Both the position numbers and the translations under genes were made by a program. DNA of 9,170 nt from Erysipelotrichia bacterium (lineage in GTDB: Bacteria; Bacillota_I; Bacilli_A; Erysipelotrichales; Erysipelotrichaceae), in assembly GCA_009916335.1 (NCBI GenBank), contig SAAR01000131.1:1-9170 (forward strand), given 5' to 3'. This document shows, one piece after another, positions 1-4,972 of this stretch. Positions within the stretch are counted from its first letter, which is position 1. Each line of letters starts with the position of its first letter. The notes beneath the pieces were generated by a model. The model was given only the letters and a program-made list of their open reading frames with translations, had not been told where the DNA came from and did not search any database.

Positions 1-450
1 ATTCATATATAGTTCTAAAATCTTTTCTTTACTGTAAGCATGCTCTAATGCATTGGCAACAAACGCCTCACTCACCTTACGATTCATTGACATATTTTGA
101 TCAAAATACATATTCTTTGCTAATTGTTGAGTAATGGTACTACCCCCACCTAATACTTCTTGTGCCATAATGTTCGCTAACGTAATTCTCACTAAAGAAA
201 TATAATCAATTCCATGATGCGTATAAAAACGATGATCTTCAATCGCTACAATCGCATCTTTAAAATGCTGTGAAATGTCATCAGCTTTGACATAATGTGG
301 TTTACTTTCAATCATTGCCACCTTATCTTCAACGCTCATTTCATCAGTCGCTTTTTTATAATCTAAATAACCCCAACCTGCAAAAATACACACTACAAAT
401 AAAACAAGGATTATTAGAATCATTAGTAATCTACGAATTAATTTAAACAT
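1..450 (-). CDS. GT51 peptidoglycan glycosyltransferase (penicillin-binding protein family), 3' end outside the window
   Basis: This is the N-terminal 150 residues of a membrane-anchored transglycosylase that polymerises lipid II into glycan strands on the outer face of the membrane. Residues 4-29 are basic then hydrophobic, giving one membrane anchor with the enzyme outside. The GT51 motifs are clear. EDHRFYTHHG at 71-80 includes the presumed catalytic E71, GGSTITQQLAKN lies at 102-113, a conserved E is at 128, and KILELYMN at 143-150 ends at the window edge. The ATG at 450 follows a GGTGATGA-type ribosome binding site. The reading frame is open to base 1, so the gene is cut by the window and not truncated. 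Whether it is a bifunctional class A PBP with a transpeptidase domain or a monofunctional enzyme cannot be seen here. The family call is firm. Confidence 0.93.
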   Translation of the reverse strand, partial: MFKLIRRLLMILIILVLFVVCIFAGWGYLDYKKATDEMSVEDKVAMIESKPHYVKADDISQHFKDAIVAIEDHRFYTHHGIDYISLVRITLANIMAQEVLGGGSTITQQLAKNMYFDQNMSMNRKVSEAFVANALEHAYSKEKILELYMN

Positions 451-465
451 TTCATCACCATTGCT

Positions 466-474
466 ATTATAACA
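466..474 (-). promoter_or_regulatory. extended -10 promoter for the GT51 gene
   Basis: On the minus strand TGTTATAAT matches an extended -10 (TGn plus a perfect TATAAT), 15 bases upstream of the ATG at 450. The best -35 candidate is TTGAAG (491-496), with a 19-bp spacer, which is long; extended -10 promoters tolerate weak -35 elements. Predicted from sequence only. Confidence 0.5.
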
Positions 475-518
475 CAGAACAAATAACAATCTTCAAATAT
501 AACAATATTGTAAGAATA

Positions 519-761
519 TTAACGCTCTGCTATATCAATAAACCACTTTCCCGTTTGTGTATCAAAGTACAGTTTTCTTTGTTGATTAGCGATATTACAA
601 ATATATTGTAAGCCACACTTTCCCCCTAAAGATAATTTATTTCCTGTATACATGCAACTATCAATTTTATATTCATGATTATTTGACCAAATAATGACTT
701 TTGGTACTTTCTCACCATCTGCTTTAATTAATGTAAGTACATCTATATATGCGTTAATCAT
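519..761 (-). CDS. small conserved-looking protein of unknown function, 80 residues
   Basis: I cannot assign a function. It is a soluble 80-residue protein with no signal peptide or membrane segment. A beta-rich small domain is suggested by IDVLTLI (6-12), VPKVIIW (19-25), YKIDSCM (31-37), GGKCGLQYIC (46-55) and KLYFDTQTGKWFIDI (63-77). I recall small Firmicutes proteins with the same spacing of W, ID, GG-x-G-x2-YxC and a final WF, but I know no function for them. The ATG at 761 has a GGGTGAT ribosome binding site and its own promoter, which is covered by a perfect palindrome. It is therefore probably a separately regulated gene and not the tail of the deacetylase unit, which ends 61 bases upstream. 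No terminator is evident before the GT51 gene, so read-through into it is possible. Confidence 0.75.
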   Translation of the reverse strand: MINAYIDVLTLIKADGEKVPKVIIWSNNHEYKIDSCMYTGNKLSLGGKCGLQYICNIANQQRKLYFDTQTGKWFIDIAER

Positions 762-778
762 TTATATCACCCATTAGT

Positions 779-807
779 ATCATACCTTTTTGTAGACAAT
801 TTGTCTA
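779..807 (-). promoter_or_regulatory. sigma-A-type promoter of the 80-residue gene
   Basis: On the minus strand TAGACA (802-807) and TATGAT (779-784) are separated by exactly 17 bp. Each matches the consensus in five of six positions. The -10 ends 17 bases before the ATG at 761. The -35 lies inside the palindrome at 790-810. Confidence 0.6.
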
Positions 808-810
808 CAA
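790..810. promoter_or_regulatory. perfect 21-bp palindrome overlapping the promoter, probable repressor operator
   Basis: The arms TTGTAGACAA (790-799) and TTGTCTACAA (801-810) are exact reverse complements around one central base. The site covers the -35 hexamer and ten bases of the spacer of the 80-residue gene's promoter, where a bound dimer would block RNA polymerase. There is no T-run after it on either strand and the one-base centre leaves no natural loop, so an intrinsic terminator is unlikely. The half-sites run TGTA...TACA, the reverse of the BlaI/CopY pattern TACAnnTGTA. I cannot name the regulator, and no regulator gene is in the window. Confidence 0.6.
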
Positions 811-822
811 CATTTCATAATA

Positions 823-1614
823 TTATTTCACAATCATTGCAAATATCCATAAAGGTAAAAAATCATACATTATATAACGTGGTAATAAATATTGATCATC
901 ACTTCTTAGCATGTTACGATTTTGTCCATAACCAAACGCTAATTTAACGTTTCTTTCTTGCAATATTTTCACTGCATTTTCACAACTTCTCCCATAAGGA
1001 AAAGCAAAATACATATCACTAACGATCGCTTCATTACAGATAAAATCATGCTTGATAAAAGCATAGGATTCCACTTCCATCTGTTTCTTAAACAAACCAG
1101 CTTTATGATGTAAATTATAAGTATGTGAATAATACTCTACATGCTCATCATTGACTAATTCTTCTTTTCTTAAATAATCATACCTGCCTTGTATATGTTT
1201 ATTGTTTATTTCTGTTTTATGTCCAATTACAAAACAAGTTGCTTTCAAGTCATATTTTTCCATAATTGGCTTAACAATCGTATGGAAAGATTCTATCCCA
1301 TCATCAAAGGTTAGGACAACACTTTTTTCATCTAACTCTTTCTTTCCTTGATAATACTCATTAACCTCTGCCATTGTCAATGTTTGATAATGATGCTCAT
1401 ACAAATATTGCATTTGTTTCTCAAAAGCAGAAACACCCATTACATAAATATTATGTGGATAATACTTTTCTTTTTCTTCATCACTAACAATGTGATGATA
1501 GCCTAATATAGGTAAACCATCTTGATATTTTACATAGCGAATACTAAATCCTAAACACAGTACAATACATAAACAAAGAAGATACAGGAGCATTTGTTTA
1601 AATAAAGTTTTCAT
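823..1614 (-). CDS. membrane-anchored polysaccharide deacetylase (NodB homology, CE4 family)
   Basis: This 263-residue protein probably removes N-acetyl groups from peptidoglycan or an exopolysaccharide outside the cell. Residues 8-26 form one hydrophobic anchor. The NodB domain starts with GYHH (38-41) and carries motif 1 TFDDG (102-106, metal and catalytic Asp at 104/105), the metal-binding pair SHTYNLH (His 164 and 169), FPYG (205-208) and LPRY (244-247). FPYG replaces the usual RxPYG, so the arginine normally there is missing; R246 may or may not substitute. The leading YHH motif recalls IcaB/PgaB-type poly-N-acetylglucosamine deacetylases, but no ica-like genes are nearby, so the substrate is open. 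The chosen ATG at 1614 has no Shine-Dalgarno and directly follows the T-tract of the upstream gene's terminator. An internal ATG at 1593, just before the anchor, also lacks one. Confidence 0.85.
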   Translation of the reverse strand: MKTLFKQMLLYLLCLCIVLCLGFSIRYVKYQDGLPILGYHHIVSDEEKEKYYPHNIYVMGVSAFEKQMQYLYEHHYQTLTMAEVNEYYQGKKELDEKSVVLTFDDGIESFHTIVKPIMEKYDLKATCFVIGHKTEINNKHIQGRYDYLRKEELVNDEHVEYYSHTYNLHHKAGLFKKQMEVESYAFIKHDFICNEAIVSDMYFAFPYGRSCENAVKILQERNVKLAFGYGQNRNMLRSDDQYLLPRYIMYDFLPLWIFAMIVK

Positions 1615-1642
1615 AAAAAATAAAACACAGCTTAGCTGTGTT
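1615..1642 (-). terminator. intrinsic terminator of the UPF0154 gene
   Basis: On the minus strand AACACAGC-TAA-GCTGTGTT forms a perfect 8-bp stem with a 3-base loop (1624-1642), followed by TATTTTTT ending at 1615. It begins one base after the stop codon of the UPF0154 gene. The last T touches the ATG of the deacetylase gene at 1614. Confidence 0.85.
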
Positions 1643-1643
1643 A

Positions 1644-1859
1644 TTATCTATTAGCATTCACAGATTTCATAATCTGTTTAATCTGTGCTTCGGAAGGTTT
1701 TCTCCCCATTTGTAGGAACATAGCACGAATCATTTTTTCATTTATTGGAGGATTTTCCTTAAGCTCTTTTTCAAATTTTCTCTTAGTGAAATAAAAACCT
1801 AATCCACCACCTACAATCAAACCAATGATTAAGCTACCTATTGATACCCATAAATCCAT
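1644..1859 (-). CDS. UPF0154 (YneF-like) small membrane protein
   Basis: The product is a 71-residue single-pass membrane protein of the UPF0154 family found in Firmicutes (B. subtilis YneF); its biochemical role is unknown. Residues 5-23 are a glycine-rich hydrophobic helix (GSLIIGLIVGGGLGFYF). A basic stretch TKRKFEKELKENPPINE then leads to the family's cytosolic signature MIRAMFLQMGRKPSEAQIKQ (44-63). The length is normal for the family. The frame stays open 16 codons further upstream, but the ATG at 1859 is chosen because a perfect AGGAGG sits six bases before it and because family members begin with a residue or two ahead of the helix. It has its own promoter and terminator, so it is probably monocistronic. 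Confidence 0.92.
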   Translation of the reverse strand: MDLWVSIGSLIIGLIVGGGLGFYFTKRKFEKELKENPPINEKMIRAMFLQMGRKPSEAQIKQIMKSVNANR

Positions 1860-1865
1860 AATATG

Positions 1866-1871
1866 CCTCCT
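1866..1871 (-). promoter_or_regulatory. Shine-Dalgarno AGGAGG that fixes the UPF0154 start
   Basis: A perfect AGGAGG on the minus strand lies six bases before the ATG at 1859. It falls inside the longer open frame from 1907, which rules out that earlier start. Confidence 0.85.
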
Positions 1872-1889
1872 GTTATTTCTACAATATGT

Positions 1890-1918
1890 ATTATACAAAA
1901 TTGTCATAACAAGTACAA
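1890..1918 (-). promoter_or_regulatory. promoter of the UPF0154 gene
   Basis: A perfect -10 TATAAT (1890-1895) lies 17 bp from a weak -35 TTGTAC (1913-1918) on the minus strand. The predicted leader of roughly 24 bases contains the AGGAGG site. Confidence 0.55.
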
Positions 1919-1953
1919 CACTTTTTATTAAATAACCCTTATTTGTTGCTTAT

Positions 1954-2319
1954 TTAATGATTTTCATAGGATAACCAATGAGTATATCCACTTTTTTCAT
2001 CAAATATGAAATACATTTGATAATAACGATGCAAAAAATATTCAAAGCCCATTAAAGAAGATAAACAGAAACAATTGTCATATAAATAGCAATAACTTTT
2101 CTGTTTTGTAATCGGGTGCGTATAGATGATTGTTTTTTCATCTAAGATGTAATCTTCCTCATTATAAAAACGAATACAACGAGTATAAAAATCTTCGTAA
2201 CATATTTGTTCACAAATCGCTTTTAATTGGAAACTATTCCTTTTAATCAAATCTTCTAATACTTCTTCATTCCCTTTAAATACACTCACAAAGGTTGTTT
2301 TAATAGGATAGCACTTCAT
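1954..2319 (-). CDS. unrecognised protein rich in cysteine and aromatic residues, 121 residues
   Basis: I do not recognise this protein. It has no signal peptide and no clear membrane helix. About a fifth of its residues are Tyr or Phe, and there are seven cysteines (3, 36, 40, 48, 77, 83, 85); C36-x3-C40 and C83-x-C85 are closely spaced. The C-terminal part alternates aromatic and polar residues (FEYFLHRYYQMYFIF at 92-106). The ATG at 2319 is preferred over an in-frame GTG at 2340 because AAGGGGG lies nine bases before it and the -10 at 2343 would leave no leader for the earlier start. It sits between the gmk terminator and the UPF0154 promoter, apparently as a single unit with no convincing terminator of its own. 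It could be lineage-specific. Confidence 0.65.
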   Translation of the reverse strand: MKCYPIKTTFVSVFKGNEEVLEDLIKRNSFQLKAICEQICYEDFYTRCIRFYNEEDYILDEKTIIYTHPITKQKSYCYLYDNCFCLSSLMGFEYFLHRYYQMYFIFDEKSGYTHWLSYENH

Positions 2320-2328
2320 ATATACATT

Positions 2329-2335
2329 CCCCCTT
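2329..2335 (-). promoter_or_regulatory. ribosome binding site of the 121-residue gene
   Basis: AAGGGGG on the minus strand lies nine bases before the ATG at 2319. It is an imperfect Shine-Dalgarno that supports this start over the GTG at 2340. Confidence 0.5.
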
Positions 2336-2342
2336 ATCACTT

Positions 2343-2348
2343 ATTATA
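2343..2348 (-). promoter_or_regulatory. -10 element of the 121-residue gene
   Basis: A perfect TATAAT on the minus strand lies 23 bases upstream of the ATG at 2319. No good -35 is visible at 16-18 bp spacing (CAATGT at 17 bp), so the call rests on the -10 and its position just after the gmk terminator. Confidence 0.4.
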
Positions 2349-2386
2349 AAGAAGAAAGGTTGCATACATTGTCATATTTTGTAAAC

Positions 2387-2408
2387 AAAAAAACACCAAA
2401 TGGTGTTT
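2387..2408 (-). terminator. intrinsic terminator of gmk
   Basis: On the minus strand AAACACC-ATTT-GGTGTTT forms a 7-bp stem followed by further T's (2387-2390). The hairpin overlaps the gmk TAA stop codon. The opposite strand has no T-tract after the stem, so it acts in one direction. Confidence 0.8.
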
Positions 2409-2973
2409 AATCGTTCATATGTCTTTTGATAATTAAACCAATGTATTGTGCTGCTAACTCTGGATCATCATTGCAAACAACATACTTATAATCATTGATT
2501 AACTTCATTTCTTTTGTGGCTTTCGCTAAACGCTCTTGAATGATTTCTTCCGCTTCTGTACTACGACCACGAATTCTATTTTCTAACTCCTCCATTGTTG
2601 GTGGTATCATAAAAATACTAATACAATCAGGAACTTTCTTCGCTACTTGTTGTGCTCCTTGCACCTCAATTTCAAGTACAACATTTTTTCCTTCATTACG
2701 AAGTTTTTCGACCTGTGATAAAGGTGTACCATAATAATTGCCGACAAATTCAGCCCACTCTAACAAATCCCCTTTTTGAATCGCTTCTTCAAAGTGCTTT
2801 TTATCGGTAAAGATGTAATCAACCCCATCAACTTCCCCTTTTCTTGGTGAACGTGTAGTCATTGAAATAGAATATGTTAGGTTTAAATCCTTCTCTTTCA
2901 TAAAATAACTTCGAACTGTTCCCTTCCCTACTCCACTTGGTCCACTTAAAATAATTAATAGTCCTTTTTTCAT
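2407..2973 (-). CDS. gmk: guanylate kinase
   Basis: Cytosolic GMP kinase, converting ATP + GMP to ADP + GDP in purine nucleotide synthesis. The 188 residues are slightly short for a family of roughly 200, yet all parts are present. The P-loop is GPSGVGKGT (11-19). The GMP-binding segment follows, with SISMTTRSPRKGEVDGVDY, EWAEFVGNYYGTP and the VLEIEVQGAQQV strand-helix. The lid has RIRGRSTEAEEIIQERL, and the C-terminus is YKYVVCNDD. The ATG at 2973 has an AAGAGGT site upstream and an extended -10 promoter. In B. subtilis gmk sits with rqcH (yloA), remA, rpoZ, coaBC and priA. Here rqcH is still next door but divergent, and gmk is followed by a terminator and an unrelated gene. Confidence 0.97.
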   Translation of the reverse strand: MKKGLLIILSGPSGVGKGTVRSYFMKEKDLNLTYSISMTTRSPRKGEVDGVDYIFTDKKHFEEAIQKGDLLEWAEFVGNYYGTPLSQVEKLRNEGKNVVLEIEVQGAQQVAKKVPDCISIFMIPPTMEELENRIRGRSTEAEEIIQERLAKATKEMKLINDYKYVVCNDDPELAAQYIGLIIKRHMND

Positions 2974-3001
2974 ACATTACTACCTCTTTTTTATGTATTC
3001 C

Positions 3002-3010
3002 ATTATACCA
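3002..3010 (-). promoter_or_regulatory. extended -10 promoter of gmk
   Basis: TGGTATAAT on the minus strand is a perfect extended -10 (TGn + TATAAT), 28 bases upstream of the ATG at 2973. The -35 candidate TGTTCA, 17 bp further up, is weak. Confidence 0.6.
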
Positions 3011-3150
3011 TTATCCACCGTTAGTGAACATCATTTTTTTCAAAATTAACACAATTAATAGATAATTTTTATTACATCTTCTATTGCTCTTATCTAATTT
3101 GGCAATAAACACCTTTTCTTTAGGAATTGAATGGTCCCCTTGTTTACTTT

Positions 3151-3179
3151 TTGTTTCTTCACTTATTTCATGCTATAAT
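3151..3179 (+). promoter_or_regulatory. promoter of rqcH
   Basis: On the plus strand TTGTTT (3151-3156), a 17-bp spacer and the extended -10 TGCTATAAT (3171-3179) lie just ahead of rqcH. Transcription would start near 3186, leaving an unusually short leader of about ten bases. The 140 bases between this promoter and that of gmk hold no riboswitch, T-box or other structure I could recognise. Confidence 0.65.
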
Positions 3180-3186
3180 AAGGAAC

Positions 3187-3191
3187 GGTGA
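3187..3191 (+). promoter_or_regulatory. ribosome binding site that decides the rqcH start
   Basis: GGTGA lies five bases before the ATG at 3197. An in-frame GTG at 3188 is part of this site, so it is unlikely to be the start. Confidence 0.6.
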
Positions 3192-3196
3192 TAAAC

Positions 3197-4846
3197 ATGG
3201 CATTTGATGGCTTAGTATTAAATCAATTATGCAAGGAATTACAAGAGAACATTCCTGCTAAAATCAATAAAATACAACAGGTTTCTGATACAGAAATACT
3301 GTTTACTTTGCGTTGCAATAATCAAAATCGTAAATTGATGATTTCCTGTCATAGTAATTATAATCGTATCCATTTTACTAATCGAGTCTATACAACACCT
3401 GATATTCCACAATCTTTTATCATGGTACTTAGAAAACATATTAGTGGAGCAATTATTACGCAATTAACGCAGTTAGGCTTAGATCGCATCTTATGTTTTT
3501 CTTTACAGGCAAGAAATGAATTAGGAGATATTCATCAAATTAAAATGTATGTAGAATTAATGGGTAAATATGCAAACATCATCTTAGTAAATGATGAAAA
3601 TAAAGTAATTGATGCTTTAAAGCGTATTCCCCCTTTTGAAAATAGTGTTAGAACGATTCATCCAGGTGCAATGTTTGTACCTGTCAAGCCACAAGCAAAC
3701 AAATTAGACCCTTTTAATGCAAAAAGCTATGATATAGAGGAAAGTTTCACAAAACAATTTCATGGTTTTTCGCCGATTCTTTCTAATGAATTTCATTATC
3801 GCTTACGCCATCAGGAAGATTTTACAAAGATTATGGAATCAATCAAAAACAGTCATAGTATTTTTATCAGTGAAAAAGATGACAAACAATATTTTCATGT
3901 CATTCCTTTAAAACATTTAGAGGTTGAAACAAAAGAATACCCACTACAAGAAGCAATGGATATTTTATATTATGAAAAAGAAGAAAAAGTACGCATTAAA
4001 GAACAAAGTGGTGATTTATTTAAAATAGTATCTCAAGAATTAAAGAAAAGCAGAAATAAACTACTAAAGTTAGAAAAAACATTAGATGATGCCTATGATT
4101 TAGAAAATTATCGTGTGTATGGCGATTTACTTTATGCCTATGCGTATCAATTTCCTCATAAAGTGAAAGAAGCAATCTTACCTTCTTTTGAAACAGGTGA
4201 AGATATGATCATTCCTTTAGATGAAAAGATAGATGTAAAACAAAATGCTAAAAAGTATTATCAAAAATATCAGAAAGCAAAAACAGCACAAATTGAGGTC
4301 GCAAAACAGATTGCCCTAACAAAAGAAACAATTGCTTATTTTGAAATTTTAGAGGCACAGCTAGAACAAGCCTCTTTCTTAGATGCTTTAGAAATTAGAG
4401 AAGAATTAACAAGTCATGGCTATATGCGTAAAAAACAGCGTTCTATCCAACGGAAAAAGAAAACAAAGCCAAATTTTATGACTTTAAAAGTCAACGATAC
4501 TTTTATTTATATAGGTAAAAACAATGTACAAAATGATTATATAACTTGGAAACAATCACGAAAAGAACACTTGTGGCTACACGCTAAAGACATTCATGGA
4601 TCCCATGTTGTCATTGCTGAGGCAAACCCTAGTGAAGAAGTTCTTCGTATTGCTGCTATGTTTGCGGCATATTATTCAAAAGGTAGACTTTCTTCTAGTG
4701 TCCCTGTTAATTATTGCAGTATTCGCCAATTAAAAAAGCCAAATAAAGCCGCACTAGGTTTTGTTACATTGAGCAATTATAAGACAATATACATTGATCC
4801 TGAAGAAGAAATGATAAAACAATACATTCAAAACTATCAAATATAA
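3197..4846 (+). CDS. rqcH: RqcH, ribosome quality control NFACT protein (Rqc2/YloA/FbpA family)
   Basis: RqcH binds stalled 50S subunits carrying peptidyl-tRNA and adds C-terminal alanine tails that mark the stuck peptide for proteolysis. The 549 residues are close to the Bacillus length. The NFACT-N domain opens with MAFDGLVLNQLCKEL. It keeps the Asp-Arg pair needed for alanine tailing in B. subtilis at D96-R97 (LGLDRI), and ELMGKYANIIL at 120-130. The middle part is lysine- and glutamate-rich with heptad-like helices (about 265-310 and 350-400), matching the coiled-coil arms. The C-terminal NFACT-R domain spans about 430-545, with IYIGKNNVQND, LWLHAKDIHGSHVVI and a late YKTIYIDP. The older name fibronectin-binding protein FbpA is a family label, not evidence of adhesion. 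No codons appear missing. It is the only plus-strand gene and is monocistronic here. Confidence 0.95.
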   Translation: MAFDGLVLNQLCKELQENIPAKINKIQQVSDTEILFTLRCNNQNRKLMISCHSNYNRIHFTNRVYTTPDIPQSFIMVLRKHISGAIITQLTQLGLDRILCFSLQARNELGDIHQIKMYVELMGKYANIILVNDENKVIDALKRIPPFENSVRTIHPGAMFVPVKPQANKLDPFNAKSYDIEESFTKQFHGFSPILSNEFHYRLRHQEDFTKIMESIKNSHSIFISEKDDKQYFHVIPLKHLEVETKEYPLQEAMDILYYEKEEKVRIKEQSGDLFKIVSQELKKSRNKLLKLEKTLDDAYDLENYRVYGDLLYAYAYQFPHKVKEAILPSFETGEDMIIPLDEKIDVKQNAKKYYQKYQKAKTAQIEVAKQIALTKETIAYFEILEAQLEQASFLDALEIREELTSHGYMRKKQRSIQRKKKTKPNFMTLKVNDTFIYIGKNNVQNDYITWKQSRKEHLWLHAKDIHGSHVVIAEANPSEEVLRIAAMFAAYYSKGRLSSSVPVNYCSIRQLKKPNKAALGFVTLSNYKTIYIDPEEEMIKQYIQNYQI

Positions 4847-4884
4847 GTACAAGTATATTACAAAAATAGTGATGTGCTTGTACT
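4846..4884 (+). other. 16-bp RNA hairpin at the rqcH stop codon, without a U-tract
   Basis: The bases 4846-4861 pair continuously with 4869-4884 around a 7-base loop (AAAAATA), starting at the last base of the rqcH stop codon. Thirteen pairs are Watson-Crick and three are U-G (4854/4876, 4856/4874, 4859/4871). The wobbles work only in plus-strand RNA, so the structure belongs to the rqcH transcript. The next bases (ATAGAGGTTTAACTT) give no U-run, so this is not a standard intrinsic terminator. It may protect the 3' end, or pause polymerase ahead of the stem at 4920-4963. Confidence 0.6.
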
Positions 4885-4915
4885 ATAGAGGTTTAACTTA
4901 CATCATAAATACACT

Positions 4916-4963
4916 AAAAAAGGCTATTTACAGTGCGTTCATCTTCACACTCGTGATAGCCTT
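4916..4963 (-). terminator. intrinsic terminator of the GGDEF gene
   Basis: On the minus strand AAGGCTAT (4956-4963) pairs with ATAGCCTT (4920-4927). An inner stem AGTGTG/CGCACT has an 8-base loop. A T-run (4916-4921) overlaps and follows the outer stem. The same stem read on the plus strand is followed by ATTAATTCTTTATATTTT, so it may also end rqcH transcripts weakly. Confidence 0.75.
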
Positions 4964-4972
4964 ATTAATTCT

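Noticed and set aside
790..810. Palindrome read as a terminator for the deacetylase gene
   Set aside because: No T-run follows on either strand and the centre is a single base, so a stable terminator hairpin is not expected.
1860..1907. Longer N-terminus for the UPF0154 protein (16 extra residues)
   Set aside because: The extension contains the -10 element and the perfect AGGAGG site of the start at 1859, and family members begin just before the membrane helix.
1920..1953. Possible terminator after the 121-residue gene (AAATAA-GGG-TTATTT)
   Set aside because: The stem contains no G-C pair and there is no clean T-tract, so it would be too weak.
2540..2734. Plus-strand open frame of 64 codons opposite gmk
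   Set aside because: It is the antisense shadow of gmk, has no ribosome binding site, and has a low-complexity Ser/Thr-rich product.
3045..3059. AT-rich inverted repeat ATTAA/TTAAT upstream of gmk
   Set aside because: Five-base AT-only arms are expected by chance in DNA of this composition.
3008..3150. Hidden RNA gene or riboswitch between gmk and rqcH
   Set aside because: I found no extended stem, conserved riboswitch motif or further gene in this AT-rich stretch; divergent promoters explain the gap.
3239..3463. Minus-strand open frame of 74 codons inside rqcH
   Set aside because: It lies fully antisense to the conserved NFACT-N domain and has no ribosome binding site.
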